The position numbers were made by a program, and so were the translations under genes. Positions 31,170 through 41,092 of a stretch of DNA of 64,000 bases are shown piece by piece (position 1 is the first letter of the stretch; each line of letters opens with the position of its first letter). Source of the DNA: Stutzerimonas stutzeri (GTDB lineage Bacteria; Pseudomonadota; Gammaproteobacteria; Pseudomonadales; Pseudomonadaceae); the NCBI RefSeq assembly GCF_002890915.1, contig NZ_POUT01000006.1:62001-126000 (forward strand). Direction: 5' to 3'. Below the pieces are notes generated by a model. The model ran no database searches. It saw nothing but the letters and a program-made list of their open reading frames with translations, and was not told the origin of the DNA.

Positions 31170-31196
31170 AAAAAACCGGCGCGAGGCCGGTTTTTT
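31170..31196. terminator. Bidirectional terminator between creA and rpsT
   Basis: AAAAAACCGGC / GCCGGTTTTTT gives an A-run, stem and T-run in both directions. It serves convergent creA (plus) and rpsT (minus). Confidence 0.9.
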
Positions 31197-31210
31197 CAAG
31201 AACGGGCAGC

Positions 31211-31489
31211 TCAGGCTGCAGCAGCTTCGCCGAGGGCCTTGATGTGGCCGTTCAGGCGGCTCTTGTGACGAGCGGCTTTGTTCTTGTGGATGATGCCTTT
31301 GTCGGCCATGCGGTCGATGACCGGCACAGCGGCGGTGTAGGCTGCGCGGGCCTTGTCCAGGTCCTTGGCATCGATGGCCTTGACCACATTCTTGATGTAG
31401 GTGCGAACCATGGAGCGCAAGCTGGCGTTGTGGCTGCGACGCTTCTCAGCCTGAATTGCGCGTTTTTTGGCGGAAGGGCTGTTGGCCAC
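31211..31489 (-). CDS. rpsT: 30S ribosomal protein S20 (GTG start)
   Basis: A 92-residue S20, which binds 16S rRNA early in assembly. It reads (M)[19 protein letters not shown], the family N-terminus. The start codon is GTG at 31489, with GGAG seven bases ahead. Longer starts upstream add unrelated residues. An unusual start codon is a known feature of rpsT in enteric bacteria, where it takes part in autoregulation. The promoter at 31540-31568 is well placed. Confidence 0.97.
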   Translation of the reverse strand: MANSPSAKKRAIQAEKRRSHNASLRSMVRTYIKNVVKAIDAKDLDKARAAYTAAVPVIDRMADKGIIHKNKAARHKSRLNGHIKALGEAAAA

Positions 31490-31539
31490 CGTCGAACTCC
31501 TCGAAAACGTGGGGGATTGCAAAGCAAATAAGGCCGCGA

Positions 31540-31568
31540 ATCATGCCGACGCGGCGGGCGCTTGTCAA
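31540..31568 (-). promoter_or_regulatory. Predicted rpsT promoter
   Basis: On the minus strand, a perfect -35 TTGACA (31563-31568), 17-base spacer, and -10 CATGAT (31540-31545). Predicted start near 31533, giving a leader of about 45 bases. Confidence 0.7.
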
Positions 31569-31715
31569 GCCCGCTCGAATGGCTCGCGATGCTGGTCGGA
31601 CAGATGGGCTGCGGCTAAACTCGCCGCCTCGTTTCGTGTCCTAACTGGCCATCGATCCAGTCGGCAGTGGTGCTGTCCGGCCGATCCATCTCGCTGCAAT
31701 TCCAGGAAAGACAAA

Positions 31716-33263
31716 ATGTCCGAAAAAACCGGCAAGGGCGGGTTGTTGCGTTCCAGCGCGGTGGTCAGTGTCATGACCCTGTTGTCGCGCGTGCTGGGCA
31801 TGGTACGCGATATGGTGGTTGCCAGCTATTTCGGCTCCGGGGCGGCGGCGGACGCCTTCTTCATCGCCTTCAAGATCCCCAACTTCCTGCGCCGGCTGTT
31901 CGCCGAGGGCGCCTTCGCCCAGGCGTTCGTTCCGGTGCTGTCGGAGTACCGCGCCAAGCGCACGCTGGCCGACGTCAAGCTGCTGGTGGATCGCACCGCC
32001 GGCATGTTGGGCCTGATCCTCGCGGGGCTGACCGCGTTGGGCGTGCTGTTCGCACCCTATGTGGTGATGCTGTTCGCGCCGGGCTTCCATGACGACCCGG
32101 CGAAGATGCAGCTGGCCGGCGAACTGCTGCGCATCACCTTCCCCTACCTGATGCTGATCTCGCTGACGGCCTTCACCTCGGGCGTGCTCAACAGCTACGG
32201 CTACTTCGCCGTGCCGGGCTTCACGCCGGTACTGCTCAACGTCTGCATGATCGCTTCGGCGATATTCCTCACGCCGTACTTCAACCAGTCGATCATGGCG
32301 CTGGCCTGGGGCGTGTTCATTGCCGGCTTCGCCCAGCTGGCGTTCCAGCTGCCCTACGTCGCCCGGCTGGGGCTGCTGCCCAGGCCGCGGGTCAAGGTCG
32401 GCGATGCGGGTGTGCGGCGCATCATGCTGCTGATGGTGCCGGCGTTGTTCGGGGTCTCGGTCAGTCAGATCAACCTGTTGCTCGATACCGTGCTGGCGTC
32501 CTTCCTGCAGACCGGCAGCGTGTCCTGGCTGTACTACGCCGATCGGCTGTCCGAGTTGCCGCTGGGGGCGTTCGGCATCGCCATCGGCACGGTGATCCTG
32601 CCGAGCCTGTCGCGCCAGCATGCCAGCGACGATCCCAAGGCCTTTTCGTCGACGCTGGACTGGGCGCTGCGGATGGTCCTGCTGGTGGGCGTGCCCGCTG
32701 CGCTGGCGCTGGGTATCCTCGCCGAGCCGATGATCGCCAGCCTGTTCTACTACGGCGCCATGAGCGAAGAGGCGGTGGTGCAGTCGGCCAGGGCGCTGCA
32801 GGCCTATTCGCTGGGCGTGCTGGCGTTCATGCTGATCAAGGTGCTGGCGCCCGGCTTCTTCGCGCGCCAGGACCTGAAGACGCCGGTGCGCGTGGCGGTC
32901 ATCTGCATGGTCGCCAACATGGTGATGAACCTGATCCTGATCTGGCCGCTCAAGCATGTCGGGCTGGCGCTGGCGACGTCGCTGTCGTCGATGCTCAATG
33001 CCTTCCTGCTGTTCTGGGGGCTCTACAAGATCGGTGTATACCGTCCGGCGCCTGGCTGGTGGCTGTTCGCGCTGCGTCTGGCTGGCGCCTGCGCGGCGAT
33101 GGTGGCGGTGGTCTGGTGGCTCAACGTGCCGGCGCCGGAGTGGTTCGCCTGGGGCTGGCAGCAACGCGCGTTGCGTCTGGCGCTGCTGGTTTGCGCCGGC
33201 CTGGCCGCGTTTGCCGGCGGGCTGTTGCTGCTGGGGCTGCGGCCTCGGCATTTGCGGCACTGA
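31716..33263 (+). CDS. murJ: Lipid II flippase MurJ
   Basis: Inner-membrane MOP-superfamily flippase that moves lipid II across the membrane for peptidoglycan synthesis; essential. The 515-residue protein has about 14 transmembrane helices. The conserved first segment LLRSSAVVSVMTLLSRVLGMVRDMVVASYFG and ADAFFIAFKIPNFLRRLFAEGAF are typical. The ATG at 31716, after AGGAAAG, was chosen over a frame open to 31467. Context rpsT-murJ-ribF is the Pseudomonas norm. Confidence 0.97.
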   Translation: MSEKTGKGGLLRSSAVVSVMTLLSRVLGMVRDMVVASYFGSGAAADAFFIAFKIPNFLRRLFAEGAFAQAFVPVLSEYRAKRTLADVKLLVDRTAGMLGLILAGLTALGVLFAPYVVMLFAPGFHDDPAKMQLAGELLRITFPYLMLISLTAFTSGVLNSYGYFAVPGFTPVLLNVCMIASAIFLTPYFNQSIMALAWGVFIAGFAQLAFQLPYVARLGLLPRPRVKVGDAGVRRIMLLMVPALFGVSVSQINLLLDTVLASFLQTGSVSWLYYADRLSELPLGAFGIAIGTVILPSLSRQHASDDPKAFSSTLDWALRMVLLVGVPAALALGILAEPMIASLFYYGAMSEEAVVQSARALQAYSLGVLAFMLIKVLAPGFFARQDLKTPVRVAVICMVANMVMNLILIWPLKHVGLALATSLSSMLNAFLLFWGLYKIGVYRPAPGWWLFALRLAGACAAMVAVVWWLNVPAPEWFAWGWQQRALRLALLVCAGLAAFAGGLLLLGLRPRHLRH

Positions 33264-33313
33264 TCGACAGTGCCGGACGGCGGCAAACCTGTCCGGAAGA
33301 CTCGCCACATGCG

Positions 33314-33319
33314 TATAAT
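33314..33319 (+). promoter_or_regulatory. TATAAT -10 box ahead of ribF
   Basis: A perfect TATAAT 29 bases upstream of the ribF ATG. No convincing -35 is seen (best is ctgtcc near 33289). It would drive the ribF-ileS-lspA-fkpB unit. Confidence 0.45.
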
Positions 33320-33347
33320 CGGCCACTTTTCAAGCAAGAAGTGCGGT

Positions 33348-34298
33348 ATGCAGCTGGTTCGAGGTCTTCACAACCTACGCCCCCGGCACCGGGGCTGTGT
33401 CGCCACCATCGGCAACTTCGACGGAGTGCACCGGGGGCATCAGGCCATCCTGGCGCGCCTGCGCGAACGTGCGGCCGAACTGGGGCTGCCCAGTTGCGTG
33501 GTGATTTTCGAGCCGCAGCCGCGCGAATTCTTCTCGCCGGAAAGGGCGCCTGCACGCCTGACCCGGCTGCGTGAGAAGCTGCAGTTGTTGAGCGAGCAGG
33601 GCGTCGACCTGGTGCTGTGCCTGGCCTTCAATCGGCGACTGCGGGAGCTGAGCGCGGCCGAATTCGTTCATGCCACGCTGGTGGAGGGGCTGGGGGTGCG
33701 GCATCTGGAGGTCGGCGACGATTTCCGTTTCGGCTGCGACCGTGCCGGCGACTTCAACTTCCTGCTCAAGGCCGGTGCCGCCGAAGGCTTCACCGTCGAG
33801 GCCGCCACCACCATCGAGGTGGATGGCGAGCGGGTCAGCAGCACACGTCTGCGCCAGGTGCTGGCGGCAGGCGATCTGCTACAGGCCGAAGCGTTGCTCG
33901 GCAGGCCGTTCGGCATCACCGGTCGGGTCATGCATGGGCAGAAGCTCGGTCGCCAGCTGGGCGCACCGACCGCCAACGTTCAGCTCAAGCGCCGCAATAC
34001 GCCGCTCAGCGGGGTGTTCGTGGTCAGCCTCGAACTGGATGGCAAGCCGCTGGCTGGCGTGGCCAACATCGGTATGCGGCCTACGGTCGAAAGCGACGGC
34101 CGGCCACACCTGGAAGTGCATCTGCTCGATTACCGGGGCGACCTTTACGGCCGCCTGGTGCAGGTGACCTTCCTGCGCAAGCTGCGCGACGAGCAGCGTT
34201 TCGCCTCGCTGGAGGCACTCAAGACGGCGATCGACGCGGACATCGCCGCCGCCCGCGACTACTGGCGGGCTTCACCCTTCACCACGAGTCAGGACTGA
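33348..34298 (+). CDS. ribF: Bifunctional riboflavin kinase/FAD synthetase
   Basis: Converts riboflavin to FMN and FMN to FAD. The N-terminal nucleotidyltransferase domain has [11 protein letters not shown] and the later [11 protein letters not shown] stretch. The C-terminal kinase domain begins near [26 protein letters not shown]. The ATG at 33348 gives 316 residues, family length. ileS follows after a single base. Confidence 0.97.
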   Translation: MQLVRGLHNLRPRHRGCVATIGNFDGVHRGHQAILARLRERAAELGLPSCVVIFEPQPREFFSPERAPARLTRLREKLQLLSEQGVDLVLCLAFNRRLRELSAAEFVHATLVEGLGVRHLEVGDDFRFGCDRAGDFNFLLKAGAAEGFTVEAATTIEVDGERVSSTRLRQVLAAGDLLQAEALLGRPFGITGRVMHGQKLGRQLGAPTANVQLKRRNTPLSGVFVVSLELDGKPLAGVANIGMRPTVESDGRPHLEVHLLDYRGDLYGRLVQVTFLRKLRDEQRFASLEALKTAIDADIAAARDYWRASPFTTSQD

Positions 34299-34299
34299 A

Positions 34300-37131
34300 A
34301 TGACCGATTACAAAGCGACCCTCAATCTGCCGTCCACGGCGTTTCCGATGAAGGCCGGTCTGCCACAGCGCGAGCCGGAGATTCTGCAGCGCTGGAATAG
34401 CATTGACCTGTACCGGAAGCTGCGGCAGATCGGCGAAGGTCGCCCGAAATTCGTCCTGCACGATGGCCCGCCCTACGCCAACGGCAACATCCACATCGGC
34501 CATGCGGTGAACAAGGTGATCAAGGACATGATCGTCCGCTCGCGCACCCTGGCCGGTTTCGACGCGCCCTACGTGCCGGGCTGGGACTGCCACGGTCTGC
34601 CGATCGAACACAAGGTCGAGACCACCTTCGGCAAGAACCAGCCGGCGGACCTGACCCGCGAGCGCTGCCGCGCCTACGCCGCCGAGCAGATCGAAGGGCA
34701 GAAGGCCGACTTCATCCGCCTCGGCGTGCTCGGCGACTGGGACAACCCCTACAAGACCATGGACTTCGTCAACGAAGCCGGTGAAATCCGTGCCCTGGCG
34801 AAGCTGGTCGAGGGCGGCTTCGTCTTCAAGGGCCTGAAGCCGGTGAACTGGTGCTTCGACTGCGGCTCGGCGCTGGCCGAGGCGGAGGTCGAATACCAGG
34901 ACAAGAAATCCGATGCCATCGACGTCGCCTTCGCCGTCGAGGACGCCGACAAGCTGACCGCCGCCTTCGGCCTCGCCAGCCTGGCCAAACCGACCAGTAT
35001 CGTCATCTGGACCACCACCCCCTGGACCATCCCGGCCAACCAGGCGCTCAACGTACACCCTGAATTCATCTACGCGCTGGTCGACACCGGCGAGCGCCTG
35101 CTGGTGCTGGCCGAGGAGCTGGTCGAATCCTGCCTGCAACGCTATGGCCTGGCCGGTGAGATCGTCGCCCGCTGCGAAGGCAAGGCGCTGGAACTGATCC
35201 GCTTCCGCCATCCGTTCTACGAGCGCTTCGCCCCGGTCTACCTGGCCGAGTACGTGGAAACCGGCGCCGGCACCGGTATCGTCCACTCGGCGCCGGCCTA
35301 TGGCGAGGACGACTTCCGTTCCTGCAAGCACTACGGCATGGAGAACGACGACATTCTCGGCCCGGTGCAGAGCAATGGCGTCTACGTGCCGGACCTGCCG
35401 TTCTTCGGCGGCCAGTTCATCTGGAAGGCCAACCCGAACATCGTCGCCAAGCTCGCCGAGGTCGGCGCGCTGCTCAAGCACGAGTCGATCCAGCACAGCT
35501 ACATGCACTGCTGGCGGCACAAGACGCCGCTGATCTACCGCGCCACCGCGCAGTGGTTCGTCGGCATGGACAAGGTCGCCCACGACGGCAGCTCGCTGCG
35601 CCGCCGCGCGCTGGATGCCATCGAGCAGACCGAGTTCGTCCCGGCCTGGGGCCAGGCGCGCCTGCACGGGATGATCGCCGGCCGTCCGGACTGGTGCATC
35701 TCGCGCCAGCGCAACTGGGGCGTGCCGATTCCGTTCTTCCTGCACAAGGAAAGCGGCGAGCTGCATCCGCGCACCGTCGAGCTGATGGAGCTGGTCGCCC
35801 AGCGCGTGGAGCGCGAAGGCATCGAGGCCTGGTTCAAGCTCGACCCGGCCGAACTGCTCGGCGACGAGGCCGCGCAGTACGAGAAGACCAACGATACCCT
35901 GGACGTCTGGTTCGATTCCGGCACTACCCATTGGCACGTGATGCGTGGTTCGCACCCCATGGGCCATGAGCAGGGCCCGCGCGCCGACCTCTATCTGGAA
36001 GGCTCCGACCAGCACCGCGGCTGGTTCCATTCCTCGCTGCTGACCGGCGCGGCCATCGACGGCCATGCACCGTACAAGGGCCTGCTCACCCACGGTTTCA
36101 CCGTGGACGAGAACGGCCGCAAGATGTCCAAGTCCCTCGGCAACGTCATCGCGCCGCAGGAAATCACCGACAGCATGGGCGCCGACATCCTGCGCCTGTG
36201 GGTTTCGGCCACCGACTATTCCGGCGAGATGGCGGTGTCCAAGCAGATCCTGCAGCGCAGCGCCGATGCCTATCGACGCATCCGCAACACCGCGCGCTTC
36301 CTGCTCTCGAATCTCGACGGTTTCGACCCGGCGCAGCACATGGTGCCGAATGATCAGCTGATTGCGCTGGATCGCTGGGCCATCGACCGAGCCCTGCTGC
36401 TGCAGCGCGAGATCGAGGAGGCCTACACCACCTACCGCTTCTGGAACGTCTACCAGAAGGTGCACAATTTCTGCGTGCAGGAGCTGGGCGGCTTCTACCT
36501 CGACATCATCAAGGACCGCCAGTACACCACCGGTGCCGACAGCCTGCCGCGGCGCTCCTGCCAGACCGCGCTGTACCACATCGCCGAGGCGCTGGTGCGC
36601 TGGATCGCGCCGATCCTGGCGTTCACCGCCGAGGAGATCTGGCAATACCTGCCGGGCGAGCGCAACGAGTCGGTGATGCTCAATACCTGGTACGAGGGCC
36701 TCGCCGAGCTGCCGCAGGATGCCGCGCTGGATCGCGTCTTCTGGGACAAGGTGATGGCGGTCAAGGCCGCGGTGAACAAGGAGCTGGAGAACCAGCGCAA
36801 CGCCAAGGCCATCGGCGGCAACCTGCAGGCCGAAGTCACCCTGTATGCCGAGGACGCCCTGGTTACCGAACTGGCCAAGCTGGGCAACGAGCTGCGCTTC
36901 GTGCTGATCACTTCGGCCGTCGCGGTCGCGCCGCTGGCGCAGGCGCCTGCCGCGGCGGTGGAGAGCGAGTTGGCCGGCCTCAAGCTGTTGGTGAAGAAGA
37001 CCGAGCACGCCAAGTGCGGTCGCTGCTGGCACCACCTGCCGGATGTCGGTAGCCACGCCGAGCACCCGGAAATCTGCGGGCGCTGCGTGGAAAACATCGA
37101 AGGTGCCGGCGAGGTGCGTCACTATGCGTGA
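34300..37131 (+). CDS. ileS: Isoleucyl-tRNA synthetase
   Basis: Class I synthetase charging tRNA-Ile, with editing of valine. The 943-residue protein shows HIGH at residues 65-68 ([13 protein letters not shown]), an editing insertion, and KMSKS at 608-612. It also has a C-terminal zinc site with two CGRC pairs ([15 protein letters not shown]). It overlaps no neighbour; lspA starts 39 bases on. Confidence 0.99.
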   Translation: MTDYKATLNLPSTAFPMKAGLPQREPEILQRWNSIDLYRKLRQIGEGRPKFVLHDGPPYANGNIHIGHAVNKVIKDMIVRSRTLAGFDAPYVPGWDCHGLPIEHKVETTFGKNQPADLTRERCRAYAAEQIEGQKADFIRLGVLGDWDNPYKTMDFVNEAGEIRALAKLVEGGFVFKGLKPVNWCFDCGSALAEAEVEYQDKKSDAIDVAFAVEDADKLTAAFGLASLAKPTSIVIWTTTPWTIPANQALNVHPEFIYALVDTGERLLVLAEELVESCLQRYGLAGEIVARCEGKALELIRFRHPFYERFAPVYLAEYVETGAGTGIVHSAPAYGEDDFRSCKHYGMENDDILGPVQSNGVYVPDLPFFGGQFIWKANPNIVAKLAEVGALLKHESIQHSYMHCWRHKTPLIYRATAQWFVGMDKVAHDGSSLRRRALDAIEQTEFVPAWGQARLHGMIAGRPDWCISRQRNWGVPIPFFLHKESGELHPRTVELMELVAQRVEREGIEAWFKLDPAELLGDEAAQYEKTNDTLDVWFDSGTTHWHVMRGSHPMGHEQGPRADLYLEGSDQHRGWFHSSLLTGAAIDGHAPYKGLLTHGFTVDENGRKMSKSLGNVIAPQEITDSMGADILRLWVSATDYSGEMAVSKQILQRSADAYRRIRNTARFLLSNLDGFDPAQHMVPNDQLIALDRWAIDRALLLQREIEEAYTTYRFWNVYQKVHNFCVQELGGFYLDIIKDRQYTTGADSLPRRSCQTALYHIAEALVRWIAPILAFTAEEIWQYLPGERNESVMLNTWYEGLAELPQDAALDRVFWDKVMAVKAAVNKELENQRNAKAIGGNLQAEVTLYAEDALVTELAKLGNELRFVLITSAVAVAPLAQAPAAAVESELAGLKLLVKKTEHAKCGRCWHHLPDVGSHAEHPEICGRCVENIEGAGEVRHYA

Positions 37132-37170
37132 CGGCCTCGCCATCGGCGCAAGCGGCACTGGAGCCAGGCG

Positions 37171-37674
37171 ATGAGCGCACGCTTCGGCAAGCTCACCTGG
37201 CTATGGCTCAGCGTGCTGGTGATCGCCTTCGATCAGGTGAGCAAGCACTGGTTCGAGGCCAATTTCAGCCTGTACCAGAAGGTCGAGGTCATTCCCGGCT
37301 ACTTCGCCTGGACGCTGGCCTACAACACCGGCGCGGCCTTCAGCTTCCTCGCCGATCACAGCGGCTGGCAGCGCTGGCTGTTCGCGCTGATCGCCATTGG
37401 CGTGAGCGCCGTGCTGGTGGTCTGGCTCAAGCGGCTGAAGGCCGACGAGACCTGGCTGGCCGTGGCGCTGGCGCTGGTGCTGGGCGGCGCGCTGGGCAAT
37501 CTCTACGACCGCATCGTGCTGGGCCATGTGGTCGACTTCATCCTGGTGCATTGGCAGAATCGCTGGTATTTCCCGGCGTTCAACATTGCCGACAGCGCCA
37601 TTACCGTGGGCGCCGTGATGCTGGCGCTGGATATGTTCAAGGGCAACAAGACCGGAGAATCCGCACATGACTGA
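37171..37674 (+). CDS. lspA: Lipoprotein signal peptidase (signal peptidase II)
   Basis: Inner-membrane aspartyl protease that cleaves prolipoproteins at the lipid-modified cysteine. The 167-residue protein has four transmembrane helices. The catalytic aspartates lie in GNLYDRIVLGHVVDF and FNIADSAITVG. GGAG precedes the ATG. The last codons overlap fkpB by 8 bases, so translation is coupled. Confidence 0.97.
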   Translation: MSARFGKLTWLWLSVLVIAFDQVSKHWFEANFSLYQKVEVIPGYFAWTLAYNTGAAFSFLADHSGWQRWLFALIAIGVSAVLVVWLKRLKADETWLAVALALVLGGALGNLYDRIVLGHVVDFILVHWQNRWYFPAFNIADSAITVGAVMLALDMFKGNKTGESAHD

Positions 37675-38104
37675 ACAGCGCATTGGGCCGGACAAGGAAG
37701 TCACCCTGCATTTCGCGCTTGGCCTGGAAACGGGCGAGCTGGTCGACAGCACGTTCGACAAGAAACCCGCCACCTTCAAGGTGGGTGACGGCAACCTGCT
37801 GCCGGGCTTCGAGCAGCAACTGTACGGCCTCAAGGCCGGCGACAAGCGCACCCTGCAGATCGCGCCGGAGCAAGGCTTCGGCCAGGTCAACCCGCAGAAC
37901 GTGCAGGTGATGCCGCGTAGCCAGTTCGAGGGCATGGAGCTGTCCGAGGGCCTGATGGTGAGCTTCCAGGATGCCGCCCGCACTGAATTGCCGGGGGTGG
38001 TCAAGGCGTTCGACGGCAACCAGGTCACCGTCGATTTCAACCATCCGCTGGCCGGCAAGACGCTGTCCTTCGAAGTCGAGATCATCGAAGTCAAGCCGGT
38101 CTAG
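37667..38104 (+). CDS. fkpB: FKBP-type peptidyl-prolyl isomerase FkpB (SlpA-like)
   Basis: A 145-residue SlyD-like rotamase with a flap insertion; cytoplasmic. It starts with the [21 protein letters not shown] pattern and has [30 protein letters not shown], without the His-rich tail of SlyD. The lspA-fkpB-ispH order is shared by many gammaproteobacteria. Confidence 0.94.
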   Translation: MTEQRIGPDKEVTLHFALGLETGELVDSTFDKKPATFKVGDGNLLPGFEQQLYGLKAGDKRTLQIAPEQGFGQVNPQNVQVMPRSQFEGMELSEGLMVSFQDAARTELPGVVKAFDGNQVTVDFNHPLAGKTLSFEVEIIEVKPV

Positions 38105-38250
38105 GCCCCGTCGGGTCAGGGCCGATAGATGTAGGCGCCAGCGTGCTGGCGATCGGCCTGGCAGCACACGCACGGGCGTCGAAGAACGCCCTGCAGCGTA
38201 TCGCGCTACACTCTCCCCCGTTTTCAAGCTCCGCGTGCCGAGACTCCACC

Positions 38251-39195
38251 ATGCAAATCAAACTCGCCAATCCCCGCGGCTTCTGCGCGGGTGTCGACCG
38301 CGCCATCGAGATCGTCAATCGCGCCCTGGAGGTCTTCGGCCCGCCGATCTACGTGCGGCATGAAGTCGTGCATAACAAGTTCGTGGTGGAAGACCTGCGC
38401 GCACGCGGCGCGATCTTCGTCGAGGAACTGGACCAGGTACCGGACGACGTCATCGTCATCTTCAGTGCCCACGGCGTCTCCCAGGCGGTGCGCCAGGAGG
38501 CGGAAAAACGCGGCCTGAAAGTGTTCGACGCCACCTGCCCGCTGGTGACCAAGGTGCACCTGGAAGTCGCCAAGTACAGCCGCGAAGGGCGCGAATGCAT
38601 CCTCATCGGCCACCAGGGCCATCCGGAAGTGGAAGGCACCATGGGGCAATACGACACGTGCAATGGTGGCTCGATCTATCTGGTGGAGGACGAGGAGGAC
38701 GTGGCGCGGCTGCAGGTGCGCAACCCCGAAGCGCTGGCCTTCGTCACCCAGACGACGCTTTCGATGGACGACACCAGCCGGGTCATCGATGCGCTGCGCA
38801 GCCGCTTTCCCGGCATCGGCGGGCCGCGCAAGGACGATATCTGCTACGCCACCCAGAATCGCCAGGATGCGGTCAAGCAACTGGCCGACGAGTGCGACGT
38901 GGTGCTGGTGGTCGGCAGCCCCAACAGCTCCAACTCCAACCGCCTGCGTGAGCTCGCCGAACGCATGAACACCCCGGCCTACCTGATCGACGGCGCCGAA
39001 GACCTCGAGCCCGAATGGTTCGAGAATATCCAGCGCGTTGGCATCACCGCCGGCGCCTCGGCGCCGGAAGTGCTGGTGCGTGGCGTGATCGAAAAGCTGA
39101 AAGAGTGGGGCGCCAGCGGCACGGACGAACTGCAGGGCCGGCCGGAGAACGTGACCTTCTCGATGCCGAAGGAGTTGCGGGTGAAGGCGCTGTAA
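38251..39195 (+). CDS. ispH: 4-hydroxy-3-methylbut-2-enyl diphosphate reductase
   Basis: Last enzyme of the MEP pathway, a [4Fe-4S] protein making IPP and DMAPP. The 314-residue protein has its three cluster cysteines: C12 in PRGFCAGV, one in ATCPLVTK and one in [11 protein letters not shown]. The ATG at 38251 gives the normal N-terminus [14 protein letters not shown]; the earlier open frame is non-coding. In P. aeruginosa pilE follows directly; here an IS110 element intervenes. Confidence 0.97.
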   Translation: MQIKLANPRGFCAGVDRAIEIVNRALEVFGPPIYVRHEVVHNKFVVEDLRARGAIFVEELDQVPDDVIVIFSAHGVSQAVRQEAEKRGLKVFDATCPLVTKVHLEVAKYSREGRECILIGHQGHPEVEGTMGQYDTCNGGSIYLVEDEEDVARLQVRNPEALAFVTQTTLSMDDTSRVIDALRSRFPGIGGPRKDDICYATQNRQDAVKQLADECDVVLVVGSPNSSNSNRLRELAERMNTPAYLIDGAEDLEPEWFENIQRVGITAGASAPEVLVRGVIEKLKEWGASGTDELQGRPENVTFSMPKELRVKAL

Positions 39196-40450
39196 GTCGC
39201 AGCATTCCCCTGGGTGATATTCGCACCTGACGGGCTAAGCCCGCCAGCCTTGTAGATACCGTCTTGAATCTCAGTTCGCAATGGCCAATCTGGAGTCAAA
39301 TGGCAGGCCGGATTTGAGTACGCCGTAAGCGATGCACAGCAACTTGCGCATGGCCGCGCAAACGATCTGTTTGCCGGCCTTGCCCTTGGCGCGCATATGG
39401 TCGGCCATCGCCCGGATAGCCGCGTTGTGCGTCATGGATACGACAGCTGGCAGGTAGAGCCCTGCACGCAGCGAAGCTGACCCCATTCGCGATATGCAGA
39501 CATGGCCCTTGAGCTTCCCTGACTCCTGCAGCTTGGGATTCAAGCCTGCAAATGCCGTAACGCTTCGAGTGCTTTTGAAGCGCTGGATATCGCCCAGCTC
39601 GGCTAGCAACAGTGCTGCCGTTTTGTCGGCAATACCATCGATGCTGGTAAGCAAATCTCGCTGCCCTTTGAGGTCATCGTTGTCATCGAAGTGTTTTTTG
39701 ATCGCATCCAGCGTGTCCTGGATCTGTTGGCGTATGTGCTTGAGCATCGATTCGATCAACGCGACAGCTTTGGCATCATGGGTGACATCCAGGCGGTTCT
39801 GTTCTATCTGCTCCAGCTCCTGAAGATCCCTGAGACGTTTCACGAGGGCTCTGAGACGACGAATTTCAGGCTTCTCAGGCTCCCAGGTGCGCAGCTTGTC
39901 CAGATGCCTGAGGCCATAATCGGCAATCAGCTTGGCATCGACCTTGTCGGTCTTCACGCGCTGCAACTGGCTACCGGCATAACGCGCAGTCTGGGCCGGG
40001 TTCAACACGCAGACCTTGTAACCACGGCTTGTGCAGCCACTGAGCAAGGGCTTCGTGGTAAATGCCCGTTGCCTCCATCACGACCCAAGCCTTGGGCTCG
40101 GCGTGCGTGCTCAACCACTGCTGCAAGAGCTCGAATCCGCTTTGGGTGTTGGCCAACTTGGCCTTGGTGCGGAACTTGCCATTGGCCTGCAGGGCGGCAA
40201 TGTCGAAGGTGTGCTTAGCTATGTCGATGCCGACAACCCTAGTCATCATGTCCTCCTGTAAGTGGCTGATCGTCACTGCATCCGCCCTACCTTGTCGATG
40301 CGAGCTCGTGGCTCTGGATACCGTTCGGACTTACTGGATGAGTGCGCAGGAGTGCAGCGCAATCTACGTTACAAGCTCGAAGCTTTAGGGTGGGCGCGAC
40401 CTACACTTCCTCCCCCGATGATCAGTCGGGGACTCTCGCCTCCGAAGAGC
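39196..40450 (-). mobile_element. IS110-family insertion sequence remnant
   Basis: Transposase plus flanks lying between ispH and pilE, which are adjacent in P. aeruginosa. Exact ends cannot be read because IS110 elements lack clear terminal inverted repeats. The 75 bases on the ispH side and about 200 bases upstream of the transposase start are the candidate ends. The upstream end is where IS110-group elements encode their bridge RNA. Boundaries given are approximate. Confidence 0.6.
39271..40249 (-). pseudogene. IS110-family transposase, frameshifted
   Basis: Two overlapping frames rebuild one IS110 transposase. The N-terminal DEDD (RuvC-like) domain starts MTRVVGIDIAKHTFDIAALQ (ATG at 40246, with GGAGG just before it) and runs to ATGIYHEALAQWLH. 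The C-terminal part resumes SRGYKVCVLNPAQTARYAGSQ, has TDKVDAKLIADYG, and contains the Transposase_20 region with the serine active-site stretch ISRMGSASLRAGLYLPAVVSM. The join needs removal of one base near 40029-40031 (an extra A in CACAAGC on the minus strand). The reading frame is therefore broken unless this is a sequencing error. GC is about 52%, lower than neighbours. Confidence 0.9.
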
Positions 40451-40466
40451 CTCAAGTCGAGATACA

Positions 40467-40536
40467 AGGGTGGGCTTTAGCCCACGCTGGGCGCTGTTGG
40501 TGGGCTGAAGCGGAGCGCCGCCCGGCCCACCCTACG
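40467..40536. repeat. Palindromic element with GGTGGGC ends
   Basis: Arms agggtgggctttagcccacg and, at the other end, tgggctgaag...cggcccaccctacg. It falls in the IS110-pilE spacer (40250-40671), which otherwise holds no supported gene. Confidence 0.7.
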
Positions 40537-40620
40537 GGTTAACGCATACATAGTCTTCATAGCCATTCTGAAACCCGCCAGACAGGGTAAGACCAGGCGG
40601 GGTGCACTCGCCCTACAGGA

Positions 40621-40654
40621 CTGAAAAGCCCGATCCATGGATCGGGCTTTTCAG
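40621..40654. terminator. Perfect palindromic terminator after pilE
   Basis: A 34-base perfect palindrome centred on CCATGG, with arms beginning CTGAAAAGCCCGATCC and ending GGGCTTTTCAG. It is 17 bases past the pilE stop and should end the minor-pilin transcript. Confidence 0.85.
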
Positions 40655-40671
40655 TTTAGGCTGGGGTGGAT

Positions 40672-41088
40672 TTACTTCCAGCAGTCTGCTGCCGCCTTGC
40701 TGCCGCTAACGCCTTTTACGCCTGTTGCGGTCAGGGTCAGGTTGCCGCAGGCAGTGTCGTTGAACTGCTGCTCTGCGGTGAGGGTGTAGCCGCCGTCGCC
40801 GGCGACTACGTCGATAGACAGCTCGTATTTTCCAGTCTCCGATGTGCTGCCATTCTTCAGCTTGAGCTTGTCCACGTCATCGGTGTACTCGTTGTTTTGC
40901 GAGAAGTAACGCTCCTGGCGGGCAGCAACCTCGCTGAGGAACGCCTGGCCTTCAGTGCGGTTGCCACGCTTGACGAACTCCTGATAGCTCGGAAAGGCAA
41001 TCGAGGCCAGGATGCCGATGATGACCACGGTGACCATCAGTTCGATCAGCGTAAAGCCGTTCTGGCGGCGGTAGGGACTGTTGAGCAC
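40672..41088 (-). CDS. pilE: Type IV minor pilin PilE
   Basis: Minor pilin that takes part in priming type IV pilus assembly. The prepilin leader ends RRQNG, cleaved before FTLIELMVTVVIIGILASIAFPSY, with Glu at +5. Cysteines near the C-terminus (DTACGN and AADCWK) should form the D-loop disulfide. It is 138 residues and lies last in the operon, directly after pilY1 (4-base gap), where P. aeruginosa also has pilE. Confidence 0.93.
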   Translation of the reverse strand: MLNSPYRRQNGFTLIELMVTVVIIGILASIAFPSYQEFVKRGNRTEGQAFLSEVAARQERYFSQNNEYTDDVDKLKLKNGSTSETGKYELSIDVVAGDGGYTLTAEQQFNDTACGNLTLTATGVKGVSGSKAAADCWK

Positions 41089-41092
41089 TGGA

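Noticed and set aside
34279..37158. A 959-codon minus-strand frame antisense to ileS
   Set aside because: ileS has intact HIGH, KMSKS and zinc motifs. The antisense translation is His/Val/Leu-rich with no family resemblance.
39254..40325. Shared 8-mer GATACCGT on both sides of the IS110 transposase, as possible element ends or target repeat
   Set aside because: One 8-base match between stretches of about 75 and 200 bases is not rare, and IS110 elements usually lack such duplications. Not used to set boundaries.
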